A stretch of 64,000 bases of DNA from Nitrospira sp. (GCA_024998565.1 JACOEM010000006.1:1-64000); one strand, 5' to 3'. Positions 52,494-62,528 are shown, counted from the stretch's first letter. Numbers and translations: made by a program. The notes: generated by a model from the letters alone, not told the origin.

Positions 52494-53924
52494 TTGGAAG
52501 ATGGACGTCCATTTCTGATCGGCGGTCGGTGGTCTCACACCGCCACGACTGCTCCGGTACACAATCCCTACACAGGCGAGACGATCGCTCATGTCTGCCA
52601 GGCCGGCCCCGCCGAAGCGGAGGCGGCAATGCAGTCGTCCGTCGAGGGCGCGGCAGCGATGCGCCGGTTGTCCGGCTATGCGCGCTCGACTCTGCTTCAG
52701 AAGGCCGCTCAGGCCCTCCAATCCAAGCAGGAAGCGTTTGCACGCACCATGATGGCTGAGGCCGGCAAGCCCCTGACCGATGCGCGTCGCGAGGTCGGCC
52801 GTGCCATTCAGACGTTCTCGATTGCTGGGGAAGAAGCCAAGCGCATCGGGGGTGAAGTGGTTCCGCTCGATTGGTCTCCCGGGATGGAGTCGTATTGGGG
52901 GGTGACGCGGCGATTTCCCATCGGGCCGATCCTTGGAATTACCCCGTTCAACTTCCCGCTGAATCTCGTCGTCCATAAGGTCGCTCCGGCCTTGGCGGCG
53001 GGTAACTCGATTCTCATCAAACCGGCTCCGCAGACACCTCTGACATCGCTCCTCCTGGCGGAGCTGCTTCTCGAAGCGGGCGTTCCACCGGGGGGGCTCA
53101 ATGTGTTGCCCTGCGATAACCGGGTGGCGGAGCAACTGGTCGTTGATTCCCGGTTCAAGTTGCTGAGCTTTACCGGTAGCGCGCCGGTAGGCTGGATGTT
53201 GAAAGCCAAGTGCGGCAAGAAAAAGGTGGTGCTCGAATTAGGCGGGAATGCCGCCGTGATCGTCGAGCCGGACGCCGATCTGGATTACGTGGCGCAGCGT
53301 TGCGTGACCGGGGGATTCAGCTACGCGGGGCAGACCTGCATTTCGGTCCAACGGATCTTTGTGCACGAGTCGGTTGCCGCAGCGTTTACCGAAAATCTTG
53401 TGGCTCGTGTGGAGCGGTTGGAAAGCGGAGATCCCGGCGATGAACGCACGGTCGTCGGCCCGCTCATCGATGCGGGGGCTGCACAGCGCATCGAAGGCTG
53501 GATCGGGGACGCCGTGGCCCAAGGTGCCAGGGTGTTGGCGGGCGGAACGCGGGTGGGGTCGGTCGTTCGGCCGACGGTCTTATCCCAGGTGACTCCCGGC
53601 ATGAAGGTGTCCTGCCAGGAAGTGTTCGGTCCGTTGGTGACGATTACACCCTATCGGGAGTTTGATGACGTCTTGAAGGCCGTCAATGAGTCGGACTACG
53701 GCTTGCAGGCGGGCCTGTTCACCAGCAGCATCGGGCGAATTTTCCAAGCATTTGAGCAGCTGGAGGTCGGCGCCGTCCTGGCGAACGAAATTCCGACGTT
53801 CCGCGCGGACCATATGCCCTATGGCGGGGTGAAAGACTCCGGCATCGGACGTGAAGGGCTCCGGTATGCGATCGAAGACATGACCGAGCCCAAGTTGCTG
53901 GTCATGAATCTCCGCAGACCCTGA
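52494..53924 (+). CDS. Aldehyde dehydrogenase
   Basis: A 476-residue NAD(P)-dependent enzyme. Catalytic Cys in GGFSYAGQTCISVQR, Glu in VLELGGNAAVIV, and the cofactor motif FTGSAPVGWML; ITPFNFPLNLVVHK is conserved. The start TTG 52494 is chosen because GGAG lies upstream and longer frames run into the previous gene. Amid polyamine genes, an aminoaldehyde substrate is plausible but unproven; a lactaldehyde- or glyceraldehyde-phosphate-type enzyme is the alternative. Confidence 0.85.
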   Translation: MEDGRPFLIGGRWSHTATTAPVHNPYTGETIAHVCQAGPAEAEAAMQSSVEGAAAMRRLSGYARSTLLQKAAQALQSKQEAFARTMMAEAGKPLTDARREVGRAIQTFSIAGEEAKRIGGEVVPLDWSPGMESYWGVTRRFPIGPILGITPFNFPLNLVVHKVAPALAAGNSILIKPAPQTPLTSLLLAELLLEAGVPPGGLNVLPCDNRVAEQLVVDSRFKLLSFTGSAPVGWMLKAKCGKKKVVLELGGNAAVIVEPDADLDYVAQRCVTGGFSYAGQTCISVQRIFVHESVAAAFTENLVARVERLESGDPGDERTVVGPLIDAGAAQRIEGWIGDAVAQGARVLAGGTRVGSVVRPTVLSQVTPGMKVSCQEVFGPLVTITPYREFDDVLKAVNESDYGLQAGLFTSSIGRIFQAFEQLEVGAVLANEIPTFRADHMPYGGVKDSGIGREGLRYAIEDMTEPKLLVMNLRRP

Positions 53925-54097
53925 AAGGCCTGGGCCGAGGCAAAAAAACCCCGCCGCCGTATTGCGGATGCCCCACAAACTTGATACAACTTTCGCGCGT
54001 GTCGCCGCATGATCAATTGCGTGGCACAAGGCCTGTGACAATTCTTCGAACACTCAGGGTGGAGTGATTTCGACGAGGGATGAAGAGGGAGACCTAC

Positions 54098-54673
54098 ATG
54101 GTACCAACACACATGTTTTTGACGAGGGGCGTCGGGGTGCACAAGGAAAAGCTGGCTGCGTTCGAGCAGGCCTTGCGTAGCGCCGGCGTGGCCTATTGCA
54201 ACCTCGTCAGTGTCTCTTCGATTCTTCCTCCCAATTGTAAAATCCTCCCACGCAAGCGCGGCGAGAAATTGTTGAATCCCGGCGAAATCACGTTTTGCGT
54301 CATGGCCAGATCGGAGACCAACGAGCGCAACCGGCTGATTTCCGCATCGATCGGTTTGGCGATTCCGACGGATCGCGATACCTATGGCTATCTTTCCGAG
54401 CACCATGCGTACGGTGAAACGGACGAAGAGTCCGGTGAATACACGGAGGACCTGGCGGCACAGATGCTCGCGACCACGCAGGGCATCGAGTTCGATCCCG
54501 ATGTTGCCTGGAAAGAGCGTGAGCAGGTCTTCAAGATGGGCGGTAAAATCGTGCGGACCTTGAATATCACGCAATCGGCGGTCGGTCGTCCGAACCGGTG
54601 GACGTGCGTCATCGCCTTGGCGGTGTTTATCCCAACGGAAAACATCCCCAAGAGTCTTCGGAACAAGGCCTAG
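54098..54673 (+). CDS. Pyruvoyl-dependent arginine decarboxylase
   Basis: A 191-residue pro-enzyme. Self-cleavage makes the pyruvoyl group from the Ser of [11 protein letters not shown] (equivalent to the VSSI motif in archaeal and bacterial homologues). It turns arginine into agmatine in the cytoplasm. GAGGGAGA before ATG 54098 supports this start. The agmatinase begins 12 bases downstream, so the two steps to putrescine are encoded together. Confidence 0.88.
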   Translation: MVPTHMFLTRGVGVHKEKLAAFEQALRSAGVAYCNLVSVSSILPPNCKILPRKRGEKLLNPGEITFCVMARSETNERNRLISASIGLAIPTDRDTYGYLSEHHAYGETDEESGEYTEDLAAQMLATTQGIEFDPDVAWKEREQVFKMGGKIVRTLNITQSAVGRPNRWTCVIALAVFIPTENIPKSLRNKA

Positions 54674-54684
54674 CGGCGGGCGGC

Positions 54685-55617
54685 ATGGCGCTCCCGTCCG
54701 GATGGCTTGGGCTAGCCGACAACTTTTTGGGGATCGACGAGCCCTGGTGTCATCCCGATCAGGCCGGCGTCTACGTACTCCCGGCTCCCTACGAACATAC
54801 CTCCAGTTATATCCTCGGGTCCGATCGAGGCCCCTCTGCGATCATCGAAGCTTCTCAGCAGGTCGAGTTATACGATGAGACGCTCCGCTACGAGCCCTAC
54901 CGTGAATGGGGCGGTGTGGCGACCGCAACTACATTGGATCTCAATGGGCGGGTCGATGGCCCGGCCGTCCAGGCTATTCAGGATTTTGTGCAGCCGCACG
55001 TAGGCCGCGGGAAGTTTCTGGTGACCCTGACCGGTGAACATACCGGCGCCTTAGGGGCGATTCGGGCGCATGCCCGCAATTATCCGGGGATGTGCGTGGT
55101 GCAGATCGACGCCCATGGCGATCTCCGCCAGGCCTATCAGGACAATCCCTACAGTCATGCGAGTGTGATGGCCCGCGTGGTGCAAGATGGTTTGCCCTTG
55201 GTGCAAGTCGGTGTTCGCTCGATCAGTCCGGAAGAAATCGATCTCATTCAGAAGACCCCACAGATCCATACCTTTTTTGCCGCTTCGATTCTGGATCCGT
55301 CCGGGCCTTATGAGGGGCGGGCTGCTCGCTGGATTCCAGAGGTTCTGGCTTCCTGCACCGGGCCGGTCTATCTCACCTTCGATTGCGACGGACTCGATGC
55401 GTCGATTGTGCCGGCATTGGGTACGCCGGAGCCTGGCGGGTTGGGCTGGTACGATACCCTCGCGCTGGTGACCGCGCTGGCAAACGGTCCCGGCATCGTC
55501 GGCATGGACATCAGCGAGATCGCGCCCATCGAAGGGTTTGTCGCGCCCCAGTTCAGCATCGCCCGTTTGATCTATCGAATGCTGGGACGGATTCGTGCCG
55601 GCCGCCGCGTGCATTGA
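54685..55617 (+). CDS. Agmatinase
   Basis: A 310-residue ureohydrolase that converts agmatine to putrescine and urea. Manganese ligands: GEHTGAL (His), QIDAHGDLR (Asp/His/Asp) and TFDCDGLDASIVPALG (Asp/Asp). The metal-binding pattern deviates slightly from GGDHS (GEHTG). The frame extends upstream, but the start at 54685 avoids overlap with the decarboxylase. No strong ribosome site; translational coupling is likely. Confidence 0.9.
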   Translation: MALPSGWLGLADNFLGIDEPWCHPDQAGVYVLPAPYEHTSSYILGSDRGPSAIIEASQQVELYDETLRYEPYREWGGVATATTLDLNGRVDGPAVQAIQDFVQPHVGRGKFLVTLTGEHTGALGAIRAHARNYPGMCVVQIDAHGDLRQAYQDNPYSHASVMARVVQDGLPLVQVGVRSISPEEIDLIQKTPQIHTFFAASILDPSGPYEGRAARWIPEVLASCTGPVYLTFDCDGLDASIVPALGTPEPGGLGWYDTLALVTALANGPGIVGMDISEIAPIEGFVAPQFSIARLIYRMLGRIRAGRRVH

Positions 55618-55808
55618 CTCCCACATTGTGAACCGTCGCTCGTGACGCGTCTTTCGTTGGAGAGCGGAAGGTATCGCTTGCGAGAAAAGGTCCGGGCACG
55701 GAGGAATCCCTGTCTGTGTGTTCGGGGCGAGGCTTTTGTTCCTGCGCTCGTGGCGAGATACGATGGACCCTTCACGAAGAACGGCTGACGCGACTTCATT
55801 TCCCTGCC

Positions 55809-56519
55809 ATGCGCATCAATAAATTCTTTACCGAGCAGGGGCTGTGTTCGCGGCGGGAGGCCGATCGCCTCATTGCCGAAGGGCGGGTGACCATCAACGG
55901 CCGGGTGGCCAAGCTCGGCGACCAGGTCTCGCCACAGGATGCGGTTGCGCGCGACGGCGTTGTGCTGCAGCGCGGGAATCGTGCGGTGTATCTCAAGTAT
56001 CACAAACCCGTCGGAGTGACGACGACCACGGAACCGCATGTCCGCCGGAACATCATCGCCGAAATCGGCCATGCGGCCAGAATTTTCCCTATCGGACGGC
56101 TCGACAAAGATTCCTCCGGCCTCATTCTGCTCACGAATGACGGCGATATCGTCAACGAGATCCTGCGGGTCGAGCATGGGCATGAGCGGGAATATCGCGT
56201 GGAAGTGGAACGGGAGTTCGACGAGACGTTTCTTTCTCGGATGGCCCAGGGGGTGACCATTCTGGGAGTACGCACCAGGCCTTGCACGGTGGCGCGGCTC
56301 GGCCCCCGTCGCTTCCGCATCATCCTGACGGAAGGGCGCAATCGGCAGATCCGGCGCATGTGTCAGGCGCTCGGCTATCGCGTCGTGTCATTGCATCGCG
56401 TGCGGATCATGCACATCACCATCGAGGGTTTGCATGCCGGGCAATGGATGGATTTGACTCACGATGAGCGTAGCCGACTTTTTCGGGCTCTCGGCCGGCC
56501 GGATGCTGCGTCGATGTAA
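55809..56519 (+). CDS. 23S rRNA pseudouridine synthase RluF-like
   Basis: A 236-residue enzyme: N-terminal S4 RNA-binding domain (RINKFFTEQGLCSRREADRLIAEGRVTINGR) and an RsuA/RluB-type catalytic domain. The catalytic Asp lies in IGRLDKDSSGLILLTNDGDIVN. GRNRQIRRMCQALGYRV is the other conserved block. GRLDKDS-GLI-LTNDGDIVN favours RluF (U2604 in E. coli numbering) over RluB or RsuA. ATG 55809 is used. Confidence 0.87.
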   Translation: MRINKFFTEQGLCSRREADRLIAEGRVTINGRVAKLGDQVSPQDAVARDGVVLQRGNRAVYLKYHKPVGVTTTTEPHVRRNIIAEIGHAARIFPIGRLDKDSSGLILLTNDGDIVNEILRVEHGHEREYRVEVEREFDETFLSRMAQGVTILGVRTRPCTVARLGPRRFRIILTEGRNRQIRRMCQALGYRVVSLHRVRIMHITIEGLHAGQWMDLTHDERSRLFRALGRPDAASM

Positions 56520-56562
56520 GCAGGAATGGGGGCGCCGGGTTGGACCTAACGAGTACGAGGGG

Positions 56563-57327
56563 TTATCCCTCGCTCGGCAGGCTCCGTGGTGAGCCCGGAT
56601 GGGGCGTTTCTTCAGGTCGTGAGGAGGGCAGTTCCTGTACACGCACCGGACGGGTGAGAAACAGGTTCAACAGCGCGATGAAAAAACTCCCGCCTACGAT
56701 CCAGTAACTGGTCTTCACGATCGTTTTGGTTCCTTCTTCCCGCATGTCCTTGGCGACCTCTGCCACCGTCTCCAGCAGGCGGTCCAGCGCGAGACTCACC
56801 TGCATGACTTTCGGCCCTCCATTGTCGGCAGCATGAATTTCGGCTTTGCGACGCAGTTCCGCTGCTTCAGCTGCGGAGCCGGCCCTCCATTCCTGGGCCA
56901 GCAAATCAATGGTCTTGCTGGCGACATGGAAGTACTGATCAAGGCTTTCGCGAACCGCTTGAATGTCTTTCTCCTCGCTCCGTCCGCTCCGTGACACACG
57001 CAGACCGGCTGCGGCGTATCGATCCACGGCATGTTGAATGCGTGCGCGTTGCGTCGGCAACGATTCGGTAATTCGTTCGAAGGTGGTCTGGTTCTCGGCC
57101 TCCAACGACCGGATGATCGTATTTCGATAGCGAATGACGTCCGCTGAAATATGGGCGAGGTCCGCCGCACCCAGGGTGTACTCGGTGTACATGATGCGCA
57201 GATCCTGATCGATACGGCTGAGCGCCTGCCCGCTGACCCATCCCAACCCCGCGATCAGAAGACTGATGATGAGTTGGTTCGTAGTGGGAAAGGATAATTT
57301 CAGACGTGATGCCAATGACACAAGCAT
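56563..57327 (-). CDS. Four-helix-bundle sensor-like membrane protein
   Basis: A 254-residue protein with two TM helices (about residues 18-38 and 205-228) around a periplasmic, helical, Tar-like four-helix-bundle (4HB_MCP) domain. The cytoplasmic tail is short, Pro/Ser-rich, and has no HAMP or signalling domain. It therefore looks like a chemoreceptor sensor that lost its output part. The start is ATG 57327 or GTG 57321 (AAAGGA upstream). It is the last gene of the minus-strand envelope cluster. Confidence 0.65.
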   Translation of the reverse strand: MLVSLASRLKLSFPTTNQLIISLLIAGLGWVSGQALSRIDQDLRIMYTEYTLGAADLAHISADVIRYRNTIIRSLEAENQTTFERITESLPTQRARIQHAVDRYAAAGLRVSRSGRSEEKDIQAVRESLDQYFHVASKTIDLLAQEWRAGSAAEAAELRRKAEIHAADNGGPKVMQVSLALDRLLETVAEVAKDMREEGTKTIVKTSYWIVGGSFFIALLNLFLTRPVRVQELPSSRPEETPHPGSPRSLPSEG

Positions 57328-57421
57328 TCCTTTCGTCAGGCTGCAGGCCACAACTCGCGCTCAGTCTAGCAGATCGTTCGCGAAGAAAGAAATCGAGCCT
57401 GTTTTGATGCAGAACCGGCCG

Positions 57422-59098
57422 TTAGTCCAGCACGACCCGTCGTTCGACCAGCTGACTGACCTCCGGATCGTTGGAGACGAACACCACCGACCAGGGTTCT
57501 TCCTTCGAACAGAGTCGGCGCAGCAGGGTGAGTCGCAGCGCCGGCTCGATGTTGTGGAGGCTGCCGTTGAAGATCAGCAGTTCCGGCCGGGTAACGATCA
57601 TTCTGGCCAGGAGCACGCGGAGCACCTGGCTTCGAGTCAGGTTGGCGCCGTTACCATGCACCAGAGTTTCCAGCCCCTGTGGCATGGCGTCGATTTCCTC
57701 TTCAAGTTCCACAAACCGGAGCGCCCAGCTCAAATCTTCAAACTGAATCGAAGGGCGCTGCAGAGTGATATTTTCCTCCAGGGATCCGTCGAACAGGGTG
57801 GGATGGGAGTCCAGCATCAACCCTCGGCAGTGGTTGACGTAATTCAGCGACACATCGCGCAGGTCAATATCGTTGTAGCGGATCACCCCGGCGGTCGGAT
57901 GGTACAGTCCGGCTAACACCAGCGCGAGCGAGGTTTTGCTTCTGCTGGTTCCGGAGAGGACGCTGATTTTTTCTCCCGGCATGACTTCCAGGTTGAATCG
58001 TTCGAAGAGCAGCGGTCCGTCCGGCGCGGCGAAGGACACGTCTTTGCATGTCAGGCGCACCCCCTGCAGCGAGGGATCGGGGAGCCAGGCGGCCACGGGG
58101 CCGGAGACATCCTCCTTCGGCATGTCAAACAGCGTGGAAAGCTCATGGAGTGAGGTGGCGACATAGATGGCGGCATACATGCGCCGGGCGACGGTATCGA
58201 GATTGAGCAGCAGGGTGCCGACGATCACCTCCGCCGCGACGAACTGTCCGAGGGTGATGTCGCCGACCGACAGCAACCAGCCGCCGAGGCCGATCATGCC
58301 GCTATGCGCCACGGCCTGAAACACGACCGTACTTTTATATTGCCCGCCGCTCAGAATATCGGAACGCGTCTTCCGCGCCATCACATAGGCCTTGACCAGC
58401 GCATCGGTTTTCTTGAGGAGCAACGGCAGGCTGTCCGTGGACTTGAAATGGAGCCGGTTGATGCCGATGTCCTGGAGCCAGTGAAAGGTCTGGTAGTGCA
58501 GCCGGGACACCCGTTGCGTGATGCGGAGCCCGCCTCGACCGAAAAACGTCAGCAGAAAGGCAAACCCTGTGATCAGGAGGGTGTTATATCCCAGGAAGTA
58601 GGGATGGTACATGATCAGGATCGCCATGCCGATGGTGCCCGACACCGACACATTGATCACATCGACCAGCATGGCGACCAGGGCCCGGGGCAACAGTTCC
58701 GCCTCGATAAACGTGTTGGTATGTTGAGGAAGAAAGACATTCTCGCGAAAGCGGGGCAGGGCTTCGGTAAAGGCGACGGCGAGCCTCGTATAGAGGCGCT
58801 GCACCAGGATTTCCACCGCCCGCGCTTGCAGGACCCGGAATGCGCCCATTGCGAGCAGCGCACCGAACATCGTGGCCACCAGCGTCACGATCATGATCGG
58901 TTGGATGGCGAACGCGAAGGTATTGACCAGTTCCTGGACCGTAAGCGGGACGATCAATGCAAACAGACCGATCACGACCGCATAGGACACGATGATGGTG
59001 AGGATGCGGCGCTCGAGCCCGATCAGAAGATTCAGGCGGGCAAGGATGGTCCAGGCGGAGGGCGTCGAAATGGGCGTTTCAGTAGCGGTGTCGTTCAC
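57422..59098 (-). CDS. ABC-exporter-like protein 1, degenerate ATPase
   Basis: A 558-residue protein: an N-terminal ABC membrane domain with six predicted helices (residues about 30-310) and a C-terminal ABC-type domain (about 340-558). Walker A is SGTSRSKT instead of GxxGxGK[ST]; the Q-loop is LMLDSHPTLF; the signature is LTRSQ in place of LSGGQ; Walker B ends FNGS instead of DEA; the H-loop is SNDP. Only the Lys-Thr of Walker A remains. ATP hydrolysis is unlikely. It ends at RRVVLD, without the usual C-terminal extension. The start is GTG 59098. It resembles its neighbour ABC2 closely. Confidence 0.8.
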   Translation of the reverse strand: MNDTATETPISTPSAWTILARLNLLIGLERRILTIIVSYAVVIGLFALIVPLTVQELVNTFAFAIQPIMIVTLVATMFGALLAMGAFRVLQARAVEILVQRLYTRLAVAFTEALPRFRENVFLPQHTNTFIEAELLPRALVAMLVDVINVSVSGTIGMAILIMYHPYFLGYNTLLITGFAFLLTFFGRGGLRITQRVSRLHYQTFHWLQDIGINRLHFKSTDSLPLLLKKTDALVKAYVMARKTRSDILSGGQYKSTVVFQAVAHSGMIGLGGWLLSVGDITLGQFVAAEVIVGTLLLNLDTVARRMYAAIYVATSLHELSTLFDMPKEDVSGPVAAWLPDPSLQGVRLTCKDVSFAAPDGPLLFERFNLEVMPGEKISVLSGTSRSKTSLALVLAGLYHPTAGVIRYNDIDLRDVSLNYVNHCRGLMLDSHPTLFDGSLEENITLQRPSIQFEDLSWALRFVELEEEIDAMPQGLETLVHGNGANLTRSQVLRVLLARMIVTRPELLIFNGSLHNIEPALRLTLLRRLCSKEEPWSVVFVSNDPEVSQLVERRVVLD

Positions 59099-59238
59099 AC
59101 AAGCGCTCGTATCGGTCGGCTGTGGGCCGCAGTGTGGGCGATTGCCTGATGTCTGTCAAGTTGAGCAGGTCCGGCTATGCGGAGCGCAGGGACATGAAGC
59201 GGGCGGGAACAGACACGTAGAATCGATGCGTCGTCCGG

Positions 59239-60906
59239 CTAGTTCAGCATGATTCGGCGGTCGACATGCGGGGTCAGGTTGGGATCGTTCGAGACGAAAA
59301 TGACCGACCACGGCTCTTCCTTGCTGCAGAGGCGCCGGAGAATCGTTTCGCGCATCGCGGGATGCATGTTGTGGAGGATCCCCTCGAAAATGAGCAGTTG
59401 CGGCCGACCCAGGATCGCCCGGGCGACCAGGATGCGCACGATGTGCGTCGGCGCGAAAATTTTTCCGGCAGCCCGGACGTGGGTCTTAAGGCCGTGCGGC
59501 AGAGCGTCGACTTCCTCTTCCAGCTCGGTAAAGCGTAAGGCCCATCGCACATCACTGTAAGGGATATACTCCCGACCGAGTACGATGTTCTCCTCGAGCG
59601 TGCCTTCGAACAACGACAACTGCGAATCCAGGATGAATCCTCTGAACCGGTTGACGGAGTCCAGGTTGAGGTGCCGGAGGTCGACGCCGTTATAGCGGAT
59701 CACACCGGAGGTGGGTGATTCCAGGCCGCCCAGTACCCGGGCCAGCGCAGTCTTGGCCATGGTGCTGTCCGCATAAATGCCGATCTTTTCGCCGGGCGTC
59801 ACTTCCAGGTTGAAGCGCTCGAAGACGGCCGGGCCGCCGGCAGGGGCAAACGTCAGATCTTTGCAGGTGACGCGAATGCCGTGCACGGTCGGGTCCGGGA
59901 GCGGGATGGAGAGGGTTGCCGTATCCTGGTCTTTCGGAAGGGAGAATAAGAAGCTCAGCTCCGTCAATGCCGTCAGGAAGTAATAGATATGCCCCATCCG
60001 TTTCACGACCCCGTCGAAGCTCGACAGGATGCCGCTGACGACGACTTCGGCGGCGACAAATTGTCCGAGCGTCAATTGCCCGATGCCCAGGAGCCAGCCG
60101 GCCGTCGCAATGAGACCGCTATGCGCAATGGCCTGCCATCCCAGTGAGCCCAGATACTGCCGGATCAAAATTCCGAATCTGGTTCGGCGGATGCCGACGT
60201 AGGTATCCAGGAGCTGGTCCGTCTTTTTGACCAGCAGGGCCTGGCTGTCGGTCGACTTGAAATGGAGCAGGTTGTAGGCAATTTCCTGAAACCAGTGCAG
60301 GGTGTCGTACTTGGCATGAGAGAGGTTCATGTCGGCCTTGAGGCCGCCATGGCTCATGAGGAAAAAGACCACGTTGAATCCGACCAGCAGGATCGCGTTA
60401 TACAGCAGGAAATACGGGTGATAAAACACCAGGATGGTCATGCCGACCGCGCCGCCGACGATGACGTTGATCAGATCCACCAGCAGGACCGACACCGCCC
60501 GTTGCATGAGAATGGTTTCGACGAAGAAATTTGCAAAGCGCGGTTTGAAGCCCTGGTAGCGCAGGTGCGGGAGTTGTTGAGCCATGGCAATGGCGACCCG
60601 GGCGAAAATGCGACGCTCCAACACTTCGACCGCGTAATACTGCAGGGCCCGGAAGGCGCCGACAAATAACAGGGCGGCCACCATGACGGCGGCCAGGGTG
60701 ACGATGGTAATGGGTTGAAGCGCGAATGCGAAGGTATTGACGAGTTCCTGAACCGTGAGAGGCACGATCAGGGAGAAGAGCCCGATGGCGATCGAATAGG
60801 AAACGATGAGTCCGAGGACGCGCCGTTCCAGGCGGAAGAGGAGGCCGAGATGGCCGATGACGGCCTGGAACAGATTGCTCTGATTATCGGAATGGTCCTG
60901 GGCCAT
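59239..60906 (-). CDS. ABC-exporter-like protein 2, degenerate ATPase
   Basis: A 555-residue paralogue of ABC1 with the same six-helix membrane domain and a decayed ABC domain. Walker A is ADSTMAKT, the Q-loop LDSQLSLF, the signature FAPTH, Walker B FEGI, and the H-loop SNDP. It therefore shares the loss of catalytic sites, with different replacements, and the same Lys-Thr. LCSKEEPWSV is identical in the two. A heterodimer is plausible. ATG 60906 follows GGAG. It sits between TolC and ABC1 genes. Confidence 0.8.
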   Translation of the reverse strand: MAQDHSDNQSNLFQAVIGHLGLLFRLERRVLGLIVSYSIAIGLFSLIVPLTVQELVNTFAFALQPITIVTLAAVMVAALLFVGAFRALQYYAVEVLERRIFARVAIAMAQQLPHLRYQGFKPRFANFFVETILMQRAVSVLLVDLINVIVGGAVGMTILVFYHPYFLLYNAILLVGFNVVFFLMSHGGLKADMNLSHAKYDTLHWFQEIAYNLLHFKSTDSQALLVKKTDQLLDTYVGIRRTRFGILIRQYLGSLGWQAIAHSGLIATAGWLLGIGQLTLGQFVAAEVVVSGILSSFDGVVKRMGHIYYFLTALTELSFLFSLPKDQDTATLSIPLPDPTVHGIRVTCKDLTFAPAGGPAVFERFNLEVTPGEKIGIYADSTMAKTALARVLGGLESPTSGVIRYNGVDLRHLNLDSVNRFRGFILDSQLSLFEGTLEENIVLGREYIPYSDVRWALRFTELEEEVDALPHGLKTHVRAAGKIFAPTHIVRILVARAILGRPQLLIFEGILHNMHPAMRETILRRLCSKEEPWSVIFVSNDPNLTPHVDRRIMLN

Positions 60907-61040
60907 CGTGTTACTCCAGCAAAACCTGACCGGGCCCCTTGCCGTGTCTCTTCGCGAGCAGTCTGAAGCCGTGGAGGTGACACGCCTGTGCCGGACCGCC
61001 TCGTCGGCTAAAACGTATCAGAGCAGCCCGCAAAATACCA

Positions 61041-62528
61041 CTATTTGGAGAAGCTCGCCCCGACGCGGTAGTTCACCGGCGTCGCGGATGGCTGACTCCG
61101 GGCCCAGGTGCCGGTCGCCCATTGATACAGGGCCAGCGCCTTCTGATAGTCTGCCTTCGCTCGCACCAGCTGCATTTCCGAATCGACGGAATTTCGTTCG
61201 CGCAGGTTCACAAACAGAACGCTGGTGGCGCCCAAACTGAAACGGAACCGCTCGCCCTCCTCCAGGGTCTTGGCCATGCGGAGCGATTCGGCTGCGGCGG
61301 TCACCCGCTCCTTCGCGCGTTCGATGGCCGAGAGGGCATTGTCCACGTCCACGACCACTTGCTGTTCCCGGTATTTCTGCACCATCACCAGGCGATCGGC
61401 CTGTGCTTGCGCTTCCATCACTTCACCGCGGCTTCTCCGTTGCAGGATCGGCATGCGCAGTTCCACGCCAAACCGGTAGCCGAGGCCGAGGACAAATTTT
61501 TCCGGAGCCCGTGCCGGCGCCGCTTCGAGATCGAGACTGGGCAGCAGGTTGTTTTTGGCCAATTCCAGATCGATGTTGTTGACCTTGGCTTCGATATCGA
61601 CCTCGCGAATTTCCGGCCGGTCGGTTTTGGCCTGGAGCTTGTCGGCTCGCACGATTTCAGGCGTCGGCACGGCGGTCGGCGGCGGGAAATCCGGTGCGCG
61701 CTCGAGTTGTGGTGCGGTCGGGGTCTGGTTTTCCCAGAGGAACATCGACATCTTATATTGTTCCTGCTCTACGGCTCGTTGTGCGCCGATGGCGATCTCG
61801 CGCCGGCGCTGGACTTCCTGCCCTGCTTCAACGACGTCGAGCGGGGCGACGGCGCCGGCTTTGGCTCTGCCTTCGACCTGCCGCAGCCGTTCTTCCGCAA
61901 CTCCCAGGGCCCGGCGCTGCACGTCCACGTACTTGGCCGCAGAGACCCAATCCCAGAACTGGGTGGCGGCTGCCAGGAACAGGTCCTGCCTGGTTTGGGA
62001 GATTTTGACATCGGCGCGTGGATCGGCCAACTCCGATCGCTGGAGTTCGGCATTCTCCGGGTTGACCATGAGTCCTTTGAGGAGAGGCAGAAAGCCACCG
62101 AGAATGACCTGTTGGCCGTTGCCGAAACCGAGGTCCGGGATCTTGGCGTCGCCAATGGACTGCCGAACGCCCGCGCTGCCACGGAATCCCCAAGGCGTGC
62201 GCGCTTCGACCAGCGTATCGTTGAAGCCGACGCTTTGCGTTTTGGTGGTTCCTTTGTCGATAAATCGTTCGATTTCCGTATCGTTCACGAGGACGGGCTC
62301 GAAAGCGCCCAGGGCTTTGAGCATTTTCCCGCGCGCCGAAGTTTTTTCGGTGCCGGCTCCCTTCAGCAGGGGATGGGACCGATCGATCCAGGCGTGGACT
62401 TCGTTCAATGAGAGCGGAATGGGCGGGAGCGTGCGTGGTTTCGCCGTCTCGTCCGCCGACAGACCGGTGTCAGGCAGCGAGCAGAGTCCACAGGCGGCGA
62501 GGGCAAGTACCCAGGCATGGATCTTCAT
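61041..62528 (-). CDS. TolC-family outer-membrane channel protein
   Basis: A 495-residue protein with a signal peptide (MKIHAWVLALAACGLCSLPDTGLSA). Long helical segments alternate in the OEP/TolC pattern (FLAAATQFWDWVSAAKYVDVQRRALGVAEERL; QADRLVMVQKYREQQVVVDVDNALSAIERAKERV). TolC trimers span the outer membrane and periplasm. The start at 62528 follows AAAGGAG. It lies between the HlyD-type gene and ABC2 and is probably in the same transcript. Confidence 0.87.
   Translation of the reverse strand: MKIHAWVLALAACGLCSLPDTGLSADETAKPRTLPPIPLSLNEVHAWIDRSHPLLKGAGTEKTSARGKMLKALGAFEPVLVNDTEIERFIDKGTTKTQSVGFNDTLVEARTPWGFRGSAGVRQSIGDAKIPDLGFGNGQQVILGGFLPLLKGLMVNPENAELQRSELADPRADVKISQTRQDLFLAAATQFWDWVSAAKYVDVQRRALGVAEERLRQVEGRAKAGAVAPLDVVEAGQEVQRRREIAIGAQRAVEQEQYKMSMFLWENQTPTAPQLERAPDFPPPTAVPTPEIVRADKLQAKTDRPEIREVDIEAKVNNIDLELAKNNLLPSLDLEAAPARAPEKFVLGLGYRFGVELRMPILQRRSRGEVMEAQAQADRLVMVQKYREQQVVVDVDNALSAIERAKERVTAAAESLRMAKTLEEGERFRFSLGATSVLFVNLRERNSVDSEMQLVRAKADYQKALALYQWATGTWARSQPSATPVNYRVGASFSK

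Noticed and set aside
58304-59149. Long plus-strand frame across the ABC1 gene
   Set aside because: Antisense to a well-supported gene; the His/Asp/Gln-rich product is typical of antisense frames in GC-rich DNA.
57422-60906. Canonical type I secretion ATPases (HlyB-like)
   Set aside because: Context and membrane domain fit, but the catalytic motifs are missing in both, so they are described as degenerate.
61122-62411. Long open frame on the plus strand, about 429 codons, across tolC
   Set aside because: It lies antisense to a clear TolC gene, has no family resemblance, and results from the high GC content.
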